The notes under the pieces are model-generated. The model was given only the letters and a program-made list of their open reading frames with translations, was not told where the DNA came from and ran no database searches. Shown here piece by piece: positions 6,589-12,509 of a DNA stretch of 12,712 nt. This DNA is from an uncultured Porphyromonas sp. (GTDB lineage: Bacteria > Bacteroidota > Bacteroidia > Bacteroidales > Porphyromonadaceae), in NCBI RefSeq assembly GCF_915070105.1, contig NZ_CAJZFJ010000062.1:1-12712 (forward strand), written 5' to 3'. Within the stretch, counting starts at the first letter, position 1. Each line of letters starts with the position of its first letter. A program made the position numbers and the translations under genes.

Positions 6589-8208
6589 ATGATTACAGTC
6601 AGTGATCTGGCCGTCCAGTTCGGCAAGCGCATTCTCTTCCAGGACGTAAACCTGAAGTTCACCCCTGGCAACTGCTATGGCATCATCGGTGCCAACGGAG
6701 CAGGGAAGTCCACCCTACTACGTACGATCAGCGGTGCCCTCGAGCCTACCCGAGGTACGATCTCCCTCGGCCCTGGCGAACGCCTCTCCGTACTGAGTCA
6801 GGAGCACTATGCCTTCGACGAGTACACCGTCATGGATACCGTCCTGATGGGGCACAGCGTGCTCTGGGCGATCATGGAGGAGAAGAATGCCCTCTATGCC
6901 AAGCCCGACTTCAACGACGAAGACGGGAACCGTGTAGCTGAGCTCGAGGATAAGTTCGCCGAGATGGAGGGCTGGAATGCCGAGAGTGATGCAGCTATGC
7001 TCCTCAGTGGTCTAGGTATCAAGGAGGATCTCCACTACAAGCTCATGAAGGAGCTCAGCGGTAAGGAGAAGGTACGTGTCCTACTAGCTCGTGCTCTCTA
7101 TGGCAAGCCCGACAATCTCCTACTCGACGAGCCTACCAACGACCTTGACCTCGAGACGGTCACTTGGCTGGAACATTACCTCTCCGAGTACGAGCAGACG
7201 GTACTAGTCGTCAGCCACGACCGTCACTTCCTCGACTCTGTATGTACCCATACGGTGGATATCGACTTCGGCCGTGTCCAGCAGTTTGCCGGTAACTACA
7301 GCTTCTGGTACGAGTCTAGCCAGCTAGCCCTACGCCAGCAGCAACAGCAGAACAAGAAGGCTGAGGAGAAGAAGAAGGAGCTCGAGGAGTTCATCCGTCG
7401 ATTCAGTGCCAATGTCGCCAAGAGTAAGCAGACCACTAGCCGCAAGAAGATGCTCGAGAAGCTCAACATCGAGGAGATCAAGGCCAGCAGTCGTCGCTAC
7501 CCTGGTATCATCTTCACACCCGATCGTGACCCAGGGAACAAGGTTCTAGAGGTCAAGGGACTCACAGCCTACGCTGATGATGGCACGCTACTCTTCCGTG
7601 ACCTGAACTTCAACGTAGAGAAGGACGACAAGATCGTCTTCATCAGCCGTGACCCTCGTGCTATGACCGCCCTCTTCCAGATCATCAATGGGGAGGAGAA
7701 GGCAGCCGAAGGAACATACGAGTGGGGACAGACTATCACCGAGGCCTACCTACCACTGGACAACTCTGAGTACTTCAATACGGATATGAACCTCGTGGAG
7801 TGGCTCTCGCAGTTCGCAGCCGACACCAACGAAGTGTACCTCAAGGGCTTCCTCGGGCGTATGCTCTTCTCTGGGGAGGAGATCCTCAAGAGTGCCTCCG
7901 TACTCTCCGGGGGGGAAAAGATGCGCTGTATGATCTCGCGTATGATGCTCAAGAATGCCAATGTGCTGGTACTCGACAGCCCCACGAACCACCTCGACCT
8001 AGAGAGCATCCAGGCCTTCAACAACACGCTGAAGGTCTTCAAGGGCAATGTCCTCTTCACCAGCCATGACCACGAGTTCATCCAGACGGTAGCGAACCGT
8101 GTCATCGAGCTGACCCCAGGTGGCATCATCGACAAGATCATGGACTACGACGACTACATCACCGACCCCACCGTCGCCGAGCTCAAGGCCAAGTACTACG
8201 GCGAGTAA
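6589..8208 (+). CDS. ABC-F family ATPase (YbiT-like), second ATPase site degenerate
   Basis: This soluble 539-residue protein has two ABC ATPase domains and no membrane segment. ABC-F proteins bind the ribosomal E site and act in translation. The first domain is complete: Walker A GANGAGKST (34-42), signature LSGKEKVR (about 156-163, with K for the second G), Walker B LLLDEPTNDLD (about 176-186) and switch His in VVSHDRHF. A charged, Gln-rich linker follows (about 245-300; QQQQQNKKAEEKKKELEEF). The second domain keeps LSGGEKMR (about 439) but has SRDPRAMTAL where Walker A belongs and LDSPTNHLD where the catalytic Glu belongs. I recall the same SHDPRAMTAL-type substitution in Bacteroides homologues, so this seems a lineage trait, not damage. 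The 285-bp leader after tig contains a possible hairpin (6421-6427 with 6445-6451) but no convincing promoter. Confidence 0.92.
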   Translation: MITVSDLAVQFGKRILFQDVNLKFTPGNCYGIIGANGAGKSTLLRTISGALEPTRGTISLGPGERLSVLSQEHYAFDEYTVMDTVLMGHSVLWAIMEEKNALYAKPDFNDEDGNRVAELEDKFAEMEGWNAESDAAMLLSGLGIKEDLHYKLMKELSGKEKVRVLLARALYGKPDNLLLDEPTNDLDLETVTWLEHYLSEYEQTVLVVSHDRHFLDSVCTHTVDIDFGRVQQFAGNYSFWYESSQLALRQQQQQNKKAEEKKKELEEFIRRFSANVAKSKQTTSRKKMLEKLNIEEIKASSRRYPGIIFTPDRDPGNKVLEVKGLTAYADDGTLLFRDLNFNVEKDDKIVFISRDPRAMTALFQIINGEEKAAEGTYEWGQTITEAYLPLDNSEYFNTDMNLVEWLSQFAADTNEVYLKGFLGRMLFSGEEILKSASVLSGGEKMRCMISRMMLKNANVLVLDSPTNHLDLESIQAFNNTLKVFKGNVLFTSHDHEFIQTVANRVIELTPGGIIDKIMDYDDYITDPTVAELKAKYYGE

Positions 8209-8226
8209 TTAACCCCTACTCCCTAC

Positions 8227-8278
8227 AGAATACGACAGAGGGATATACACGCTGGTGTATATCCCTCTGTCGTATTCT
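8227..8278. terminator. Perfect 24-bp-arm hairpin, likely bidirectional terminator
   Basis: Arms at 8227-8250 and 8255-8278 are exact reverse complements with a 4-nt loop (GCTG). It sits between the converging ABC-F gene (stop 8208) and queG (stop at 8323). There is no long T run on either strand, but the stem is strong enough to protect both 3' ends. The inner part, TATACAC-N4-GTGTATA, resembles the palindromes of elements A and B but with a 4-nt centre. Confidence 0.75.
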
Positions 8279-8322
8279 ATGGTTAGCCAGAGAGGGCTAA
8301 GCCGTGGGGAAAGGTAGGGGGC

Positions 8323-9303
8323 TCAATCCTCCTGAAAGTTATCCCTTAGGCTACGGATCGTGCGCTGTAGCCCCGAGAGGCCCGCACGCTTGACCGCTGA
8401 GCCTGCGAAGAGTGCTAAGTACTCCTCCTCGGTCATCGCCTCCAGCTCCTCGGGTGAGAGGGATAGCAGAGCCTCACGAGGCTTGTAGTCCTCGATCGTC
8501 GTAGGACGAGCATATCTATTCCAGGGACAGCACTGCTGGCAGGCATCACAGCCATAGACACGTCGCCCCATGCGCTCTGCCAGCTCAGGAGGGATCTCAC
8601 CCTTCTGCTCGATCGTCAGATAGCTAATGCACCTGCGTGCATCTAGCCTACCGGGGGAGAGGAAGGCTTCGGTGGGGCAAGCCTTGAGACAACGCTCACA
8701 CCGCCCACACATATTGCGCATCGGCTCATCTTCGGGTAGCTCAAGATCTACCAAGAGCTCCCCAAGGAAGAAATAGCTCCCAGCCCGAGGGATGATCAGC
8801 AGACTATTCTTTCCCCGCCACCCGAGACCAGCCCGTTCAGCCCAGTAGCGCTCCATAATGGGCGCAGAGTCTGAGAAGGCTCGCCCCTCGACCTCTAGCC
8901 CCAGCTCCTGTCGCATATAGTGAAGGAGCTGATCTAGCCGCTTCTTCACCACCTTGTGATAGTCTCGCCCATAGGCATAGTAGGCGAACTGTGGGGCATC
9001 GGGGTGCTGCTTCTCAGCTGGATAATAGTTCATAGCCACCATAATCAAGCTACGTGTCCCCTCCAGCAAGAGGCGAGGATCAGCACGTAGCTCCCTATTA
9101 CGGGCAAGATACTCCATATCCCCATGATAGCCCGTCTCGATCCAGCTATCGTACTCCTTGAGCACCTCCTCGGGGACTCGCCCTGCACGAGCTACCCCAC
9201 AAGCACTAAAGCCGAGACGTAGTGCCTCGGCTTTGATTGCTGCCACAGCCTCCACGAGGGAGAGTTCGGTGGGCTGTTGTGCTAGGTGTTGTGCAGTACC
9301 CAA
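8323..9303 (-). CDS. queG: Epoxyqueuosine reductase
   Basis: QueG performs the last step of queuosine synthesis, reducing epoxyqueuosine to queuosine in the wobble position of tRNAs with GUN anticodons, using cobalamin and two 4Fe-4S clusters. The 326-residue protein has the cobalamin-binding N-terminal half with the active-site segment SDSAPIMERYWAERAGLGWRG, where Asp145 is the probable catalytic acid. The ferredoxin-like part has CGRCERCLKACP (Cys199, 202, 205, 209), an additional Cys225 in RRCISYLT, and CDACQQCCPWN (Cys252, 255, 258, 259). Its start lies 22 bp inside the end of the upstream HU/SPOR gene, so the two are co-transcribed and probably translationally coupled. The HEAT-repeat extension of some QueG proteins is absent or very short. 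Confidence 0.95.
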   Translation of the reverse strand: MGTAQHLAQQPTELSLVEAVAAIKAEALRLGFSACGVARAGRVPEEVLKEYDSWIETGYHGDMEYLARNRELRADPRLLLEGTRSLIMVAMNYYPAEKQHPDAPQFAYYAYGRDYHKVVKKRLDQLLHYMRQELGLEVEGRAFSDSAPIMERYWAERAGLGWRGKNSLLIIPRAGSYFFLGELLVDLELPEDEPMRNMCGRCERCLKACPTEAFLSPGRLDARRCISYLTIEQKGEIPPELAERMGRRVYGCDACQQCCPWNRYARPTTIEDYKPREALLSLSPEELEAMTEEEYLALFAGSAVKRAGLSGLQRTIRSLRDNFQED

Positions 9304-10298
9304 GTAGTCTTGTAGGTAGGATACTTCTTGACAAAAGCCTCTAGGAAGGAATAAGCCTCAGCAGAGGTAGCGAAGGAAGCTAGACTAAGGCGAATGACCT
9401 TACCCGTATTGGAGTAGAAAGCCTGCATATCCCGATAGGTGGAGTCGGTCTGAGCAAGTAGGGTCTGATAATAGCCCTCGATGCGCTCCTTAGTAGGCTC
9501 TGTAGCCACGATGACATGATAGCGCCCATCAGGTTCACTCAGATAGCGTAGTCCCTCAGGCTCGGCTTCTACTGCAGGGATCGTATCTGGAGCGACCTCC
9601 ACGACAGGCTCCTCTAGGGTAGCTGTACCAAAGAGCTTCTCCGCCGAAGAGTCTGCAGGGAGATAAGCCGTCTGGAAGCCACGCCCTGTCTCAGCTCCAC
9701 GTCCCCAAGGCATCAGCACGAGGACAGAGGCTAGGACAGCGAGGATATAACCGATACTACGCTTCGGTAGACGTAGCTGGATATATTCACGGGACTTGGT
9801 CGTACGCACCTCGGTACGAGGCTGGGGCTCGGGGATACGCTCTGCAGGGGTAGCCACAGCTGACCTCCCACCAGCCAGCAGAGAGAGCGACAGTGGCGCA
9901 TATCCATAGCCTGCCGCTAGCACAGCATGCGAAGAGGCCTGTGGGGTGAAGCTAATCGATCCCGAAGGAGTCATCTGAAGAGTACCTAACCCAGGGAGCT
10001 CCGCAGAACTCTCCTGGATGAGTGCATGGCGTAGCTCCTTGATGTCCTCCTCCAGTGCTAGGCGCCCCCGACGAACAGAGACTCCGAGCAGCGTAGCATA
10101 GCTCTCCTCCAGCAGGCCATCGCTGTGCGATAGCTCCTGACTGAAGTGTAGCTCAGCCTTAGGAGGTACGACCACGGACTTTGCCTCATCATAATAGGCG
10201 GGGATCCTCTGTCGGATAAATCCACCGAGCTCAGGTACGACGACATAGGGATGGCGAAGGAGTAATGAGGTAATCTGCTCTGCTAGACGATGACTCAT
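9282..10298 (-). CDS. HU-like (CCDC81-type) and SPOR-domain inner membrane protein
   Basis: The protein has 338 residues and three visible parts. Residues 1 to about 120 match the Bacteroidota CCDC81-type HU-like module (start LAEQITSLLLRHPYVVVPELGGFI, then GLLEESYATLLGVSVRRGRLALEEDIKELR, and ELPGLGTLQMTPSGSISF). A single transmembrane helix (about 182-198, GYILAVLASVLVLMPWG) follows a basic, Pro-rich stretch. An acidic linker (about 205-250) leads to a C-terminal SPOR domain (about 258-337, RYHVIVATEP ... VIRLSLASFATSAEAYSFLEAFVKKYP). Known for the families: SPOR domains bind denuded septal peptidoglycan and HU-like domains bind DNA or oligomerise. The layout predicts a cytoplasmic HU-like part and a periplasmic SPOR part, which could link nucleoid or cytoplasm to the division site; that role is inference. 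It is the first gene of the queG operon. Confidence 0.85.
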   Translation of the reverse strand: MSHRLAEQITSLLLRHPYVVVPELGGFIRQRIPAYYDEAKSVVVPPKAELHFSQELSHSDGLLEESYATLLGVSVRRGRLALEEDIKELRHALIQESSAELPGLGTLQMTPSGSISFTPQASSHAVLAAGYGYAPLSLSLLAGGRSAVATPAERIPEPQPRTEVRTTKSREYIQLRLPKRSIGYILAVLASVLVLMPWGRGAETGRGFQTAYLPADSSAEKLFGTATLEEPVVEVAPDTIPAVEAEPEGLRYLSEPDGRYHVIVATEPTKERIEGYYQTLLAQTDSTYRDMQAFYSNTGKVIRLSLASFATSAEAYSFLEAFVKKYPTYKTTWVLHNT

Positions 10299-10318
10299 AG
10301 GGGAGTATTATATCTTAT

Positions 10319-10339
10319 AATGCACAAAGATAGTGCATT
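10319..10339. promoter_or_regulatory. Palindrome covering the HU/SPOR promoter, possible operator
   Basis: AATGCAC (10319-10325) and GTGCATT (10333-10339) are perfect inverted arms around a 7-bp centre, AAAGATA. That centre is most of the -7 box read on the minus strand. A repressor bound here would block the HU/SPOR-queG promoter; the regulator is unknown. Confidence 0.45.
10325..10332 (-). promoter_or_regulatory. Predicted -7 box of the HU/SPOR-queG operon
   Basis: TATCTTTG on the minus strand is an exact TAnnTTTG match, 27 bp before the ATG at 10298, giving a leader of about 20 nt. No well-spaced TTG was found upstream. Confidence 0.55.
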
Positions 10340-10748
10340 TTACCCTTATTTGTGGCTTTGGAGCCTAGCTAGAGCAGAGGTCTTGTCTCGGAGCTCACCC
10401 TCTTACTCGCCATTGCTCCTCTACTCCCTCGCCCCCACAGTGCCTAGGGGTACACAAGCTAAGCATACTAGAGATAGCCAAATGTCAGAGAGTAGCTCAC
10501 TAAATCATCCATATATAGGGGCTCTATCCCTCCTACATGAGGGGAAAGTAGAGATCGAGCACCAGCAAGCAGAGCCTAGCAAGATGGGTATCTAGCAAGT
10601 AGGTTCGCAGGTCTCAAGCAGGGCGGACGCATGCACCCTCTTAGTATTCTTCACTCTTTGGCTCTTGGGGGGATTGTTTCACGACTTAGGGAGCCTTAGC
10701 CTTTGTCTCTGGAACACCTAGGCATTCCCCCGAGAATTGCACACACAA

Positions 10749-10875
10749 GAGCCCTATCGGGGATATACTTAGAGCGAAGTAGTGTACACGTGTGTACACT
10801 GTTGTGTACAGGTGGGTACACTATGGTATACACACGTGTATACTTTTTCCTCCTAGGTAGTAGGTCTACGCTTGG
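10749..10875 (-). repeat. 127-bp repeat element, copy B (inverted relative to copy A)
   Basis: Read on the minus strand from 10875 this segment aligns without gaps to copy A (4093-4219): CCAAG, CCTACTACCTAGGAGG (10864-10849), three palindromes at the same positions, CGCTCTAAGTAT, then ATAGGGCTC at the far end. The conserved blocks flank the palindrome array on both sides, which rules out chance similarity limited to the palindromes. Similarity fades beyond both ends. Confidence 0.8.
10782..10843. promoter_or_regulatory. Array of three 18-bp palindromes, 22-bp period, in copy B
   Basis: Units at 10782-10799, 10804-10821 and 10826-10843 repeat every 22 bp. The outer two are perfect palindromes around a 2-bp centre (arms GTGTACAC/GTGTACAC and GTATACAC/GTGTATAC). 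The middle one is imperfect (GTGTACAG-GT-GGGTACAC). The 4-bp spacers TGTT and TATG differ from those in copy A, so the palindromes are better conserved than the spacers. Confidence 0.65.
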
Positions 10876-10989
10876 TAAGTCTGCACCTAGGGCACAGATG
10901 CTTCTTGAGGATAGGCTCCTCGGTCACTTTACCCTTGACCCTCTAGTGATTTCAGACGTCAGTGCTAAGGAGTCAAGGGGTTAAGGGGA

Positions 10990-11016
10990 TTGATACGTAA
11001 ATTTAATGTAACTTTG
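10990..11016 (+). promoter_or_regulatory. Predicted promoter of the arginine decarboxylase gene
   Basis: TAACTTTG (11009-11016) is an exact TAnnTTTG match. A TTG (10990-10992) lies 16 bp upstream, somewhat closer than the 20 bp of the other promoters here. The leader would be about 95 nt. Confidence 0.45.
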
Positions 11017-11117
11017 TCCCGCATTTTACTCCAATGGAGGCTTATGTCTCTAGGCTGTAAGGTCGCCAAAAAGAACTATATAGTCAGGTTATTAGAACTT
11101 ATTTGTACAGAAACTAG

Positions 11118-11675
11118 ATGAGCAACTACGTAGGGAATCTTATCCCCCACACTTTCTTCGTTACCAAGGGGAGCGGAGAGTCTGACCTCGAGCTCCATGC
11201 TGGCTCCTACCACATGGCCCTCTATGATGCTGGGATCTCGGACTTCAACATCATGGTCTACTCCTCTGTCCTGCCAGCCACTGCGCACTTGGCCACGATG
11301 GATGAGATAGACCTCCCCCCCTTTGGCTCGGAGCTCAAGACGATCATGTCCGTCTCACACGGCCAGCAGGACGAGTTCGTCTCAGCAGGGATCGTCTATG
11401 CGTGGATGTATGCGGATGAGAACTTCGACAAGAAGGTCGGGGGTCTCGTCTGTGAGGTCAGCGGTCGCTACCGCATCGAGGAGCTCGAGGCTCGTCTGAT
11501 CCGTGTGATCAACGACCTACACCAAAAGACCTATTCGCAGTACTTCCTCGGCGAGTTGAACTTCGTGACCGAAGGGATCACGATCGAAAAGCGCTATGGT
11601 ACAGCACTAGCAGGGCTGTGCTTCGTAGACTTCCAGCTCCCTACTGTGGAACCCCTCGAGCATCACTCCTTCTAG
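11118..11675 (+). CDS. pdaD: Pyruvoyl-dependent arginine decarboxylase
   Basis: This enzyme converts arginine to agmatine and CO2, the entry to polyamine synthesis or an acid-resistance step, using a pyruvoyl group made by self-cleavage in place of PLP. The 185-residue protein has the usual family length and words: PHTFFVTKGSGESDLELHAG at the start, ALYDAGISDFNIM, then the processing site YSSVLPATA. By comparison with archaeal family members, cleavage is expected between Ser49 and Ser50, giving a short beta chain and an alpha chain that begins with the pyruvoyl group. Later parts are SVSHGQQDEFVSAGIVYAWMY and the C-terminal GTALAGLCFVDFQLP. The gene stands alone between its own promoter and terminator. 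No agmatine deiminase, ureohydrolase or antiporter lies in this window, so the pathway branch cannot be told. The pdaD symbol is carried over from the family. Confidence 0.88.
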   Translation: MSNYVGNLIPHTFFVTKGSGESDLELHAGSYHMALYDAGISDFNIMVYSSVLPATAHLATMDEIDLPPFGSELKTIMSVSHGQQDEFVSAGIVYAWMYADENFDKKVGGLVCEVSGRYRIEELEARLIRVINDLHQKTYSQYFLGELNFVTEGITIEKRYGTALAGLCFVDFQLPTVEPLEHHSF

Positions 11676-11710
11676 GCAGAGAGGGCTAAGCCCCACCTAC
11701 CCAATAAGAC

Positions 11711-11759
11711 GAGAGACCGTGGTGTGAGCCTTTGCTCACCTCCACGGTCTCTCTCTTTT
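11711..11759 (+). terminator. Intrinsic terminator of the arginine decarboxylase gene
   Basis: GAGAGACCGTGG (11711-11722) pairs perfectly with CCACGGTCTCTC (11742-11753). An inner stem GTGAGC/GCTCAC (11724-11729, 11734-11739) extends the hairpin. A CT-rich tail with TTTT follows. Confidence 0.85.
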
Positions 11760-11849
11760 AGCTCTCCCTTCTCTCCCCCTAATCACCTAAGCACAGATAC
11801 CCCTAGCTCTGACTCAGAGGAAGAGGGATCGTAGGAATGCTGGGGGTAT

Positions 11850-11889
11850 AAAAATAAGAAAGGCTACACCTCAACACTGGGTATAGCCT
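11850..11889 (-). terminator. Intrinsic terminator of the tRNA gene
   Basis: On the minus strand AGGCTATACC and GGTGTAGCCT form a 10-bp stem with one T-G wobble. It is followed by TTTCTTATTTTTA, about 40 bp past the tRNA 3' end. Confidence 0.7.
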
Positions 11890-11926
11890 AACAACTTCTC
11901 TACTTCTCTTATTGAATCAAACAAGG

Positions 11927-12000
11927 TAGCGAGAGGGGGACTTGAACCCCCGACCTTCGGATTATGAATCCGACGCTCTAACCAGCTGAGCTATCTCGCC
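11927..12000 (-). tRNA. tRNA with CAT anticodon, probably elongator Met
   Basis: The 74-nt cloverleaf is complete on the minus strand: acceptor GGCGAGA with TCTCGCT (a G-T first pair), D stem GCTC/GAGC, anticodon stem TCGGA/TCCGA with loop TTCATAA (anticodon at 11966-11964), 5-nt variable loop, T stem GGGGG/CCCCC with loop TTCAAGT, and discriminator A. The anticodon stem lacks the three G-C pairs of initiator tRNA. An Ile tRNA whose C34 is changed to lysidine also has CAT in the gene and cannot be excluded. CCA is not encoded (CCT follows the discriminator). Confidence 0.93.
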
Positions 12001-12021
12001 TCCTCCTTGTTAAAAGCACTG

Positions 12022-12052
12022 CAAAGGTAGTACAAATATTTCGTTCACGCAA
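12022..12052 (-). promoter_or_regulatory. Promoter of the tRNA gene
   Basis: On the minus strand TTG (12052-12050), a 20-bp spacer and TACCTTTG (12029-12022) form the best Bacteroidota-type promoter of the window. It would start transcription about 15 nt before the tRNA. Confidence 0.65.
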
Positions 12053-12141
12053 TAGGTTCCCCTAATACCTAGTAAAGTTATGCAGGGGGAGAGACGAGGG
12101 AGAGTGATCCTCCCCAGTCACGCAGTAACTGCCTCCCCCTC

Positions 12142-12223
12142 CCATCTCTCACTGGGTATTCGTAGAGAGCTATCGTCCCTTTCCATCTCTCGCTGGGTAT
12201 CCGTAGAGAGCTGTCGTCCCCTT
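12142..12223 (+). repeat. Two tandem copies of a 41-bp repeat
   Basis: Units at 12142-12182 and 12183-12223 differ at only about four positions (R/Y transitions). Each begins CCATCTCTC and holds CTCTC and GAGAG arms that can pair around GCTGGGTAT. The unit lies between the tRNA promoter and the mutase terminator, in a stretch (12053-12306) with no gene. Function is unknown. Confidence 0.85.
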
Positions 12224-12250
12224 CCCCAAATAGTTGCCACCCAAACCTCA

Positions 12251-12268
12251 CCGAGCCCTAGGGCTCGG
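12251..12268. repeat. Perfect 18-bp palindrome
   Basis: CCGAGCCCTAGGGCTCGG is identical to its reverse complement, with no spacer. It could be a dimer-binding site or a short hairpin with a CTAG loop. It lies between the 41-bp repeat and the mutase terminator. Confidence 0.6.
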
Positions 12269-12306
12269 CTCATACAAAGGGAAAGAGAAAGCTAAAGAGA
12301 GCGAGC

Positions 12307-12345
12307 AAAAAGAAGCCCACCCTTAGGCAAGGCCTAAGGGTGGGC
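12307..12345 (-). terminator. Intrinsic terminator of the methylmalonyl-CoA mutase gene
   Basis: GCCCACCCTTAGGC (12315-12328) and its exact complement (12332-12345) form a 14-bp stem with a 3-nt loop, followed on the minus strand by TTCTTTTT. It lies about 35 bp past the mutase stop. Confidence 0.85.
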
Positions 12346-12380
12346 ATTCATTTGTGATAGGTACTACTATCGGCTAGGCC

Positions 12381-12509
12381 TTATGCTTCCTCACCGAGGA
12401 GGATCTCAAGGACCTTAGCAGCGGAGTAGGCTACTGGCGTACCAGGGCCGAAGATAGCAGCCACACCAGCATTATAGAGGAACTCGTAGTCCTGTGCTGG
12501 GATCACACC
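12381..12509 (-). pseudogene. Methylmalonyl-CoA mutase large subunit, C-terminal fragment (last 42 codons)
   Basis: The minus strand reads GVIPAQDYEFLYNAGVAAIF, then GPGTPVAYSAAKVLEILLGE and EA before a TAA at 12383-12381. This is the very end of the cobalamin-binding domain of methylmalonyl-CoA mutase, which interconverts succinyl-CoA and methylmalonyl-CoA. Complete large subunits have about 715 residues and carry (V)GGVIP at this point. Here the residue before GVIP is Arg, and an in-frame TAG lies seven codons upstream (12530-12528), so homology stops near 12509. The tail keeps its proper terminator. The gene is therefore broken by an insertion or rearrangement in this genome, or joined wrongly in the assembly. 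As it stands the fragment cannot be functional. Confidence 0.85.

Larger units (their letters stand above)
10340..11117. other. Gene-poor interval between divergent HU/SPOR and arginine decarboxylase genes
   Basis: Two short plus-strand frames here (10290-10595 and 10703-10984) have low-complexity, non-protein-like composition; the second is read through element B. I support no gene. Contents: element B (10749-10875) and the decarboxylase promoter near 11009. Nothing convincing is seen in 10340-10748. Confidence 0.55.

Noticed and set aside
10290..10595. Plus-strand reading frame of 101 codons divergent from the HU/SPOR gene
   Set aside because: It starts inside the HU/SPOR start region, is Ser/Pro/Leu-rich without motifs, and overlaps the opposite promoter.
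10703..10984. Plus-strand reading frame of 93 codons upstream of the arginine decarboxylase gene
   Set aside because: It crosses element B; its composition comes from the palindromes, and it has no promoter or family likeness.
11927..12000. Initiator tRNA-fMet
   Set aside because: The anticodon stem TCGGA/TCCGA lacks the three consecutive G-C pairs of initiator tRNAs.
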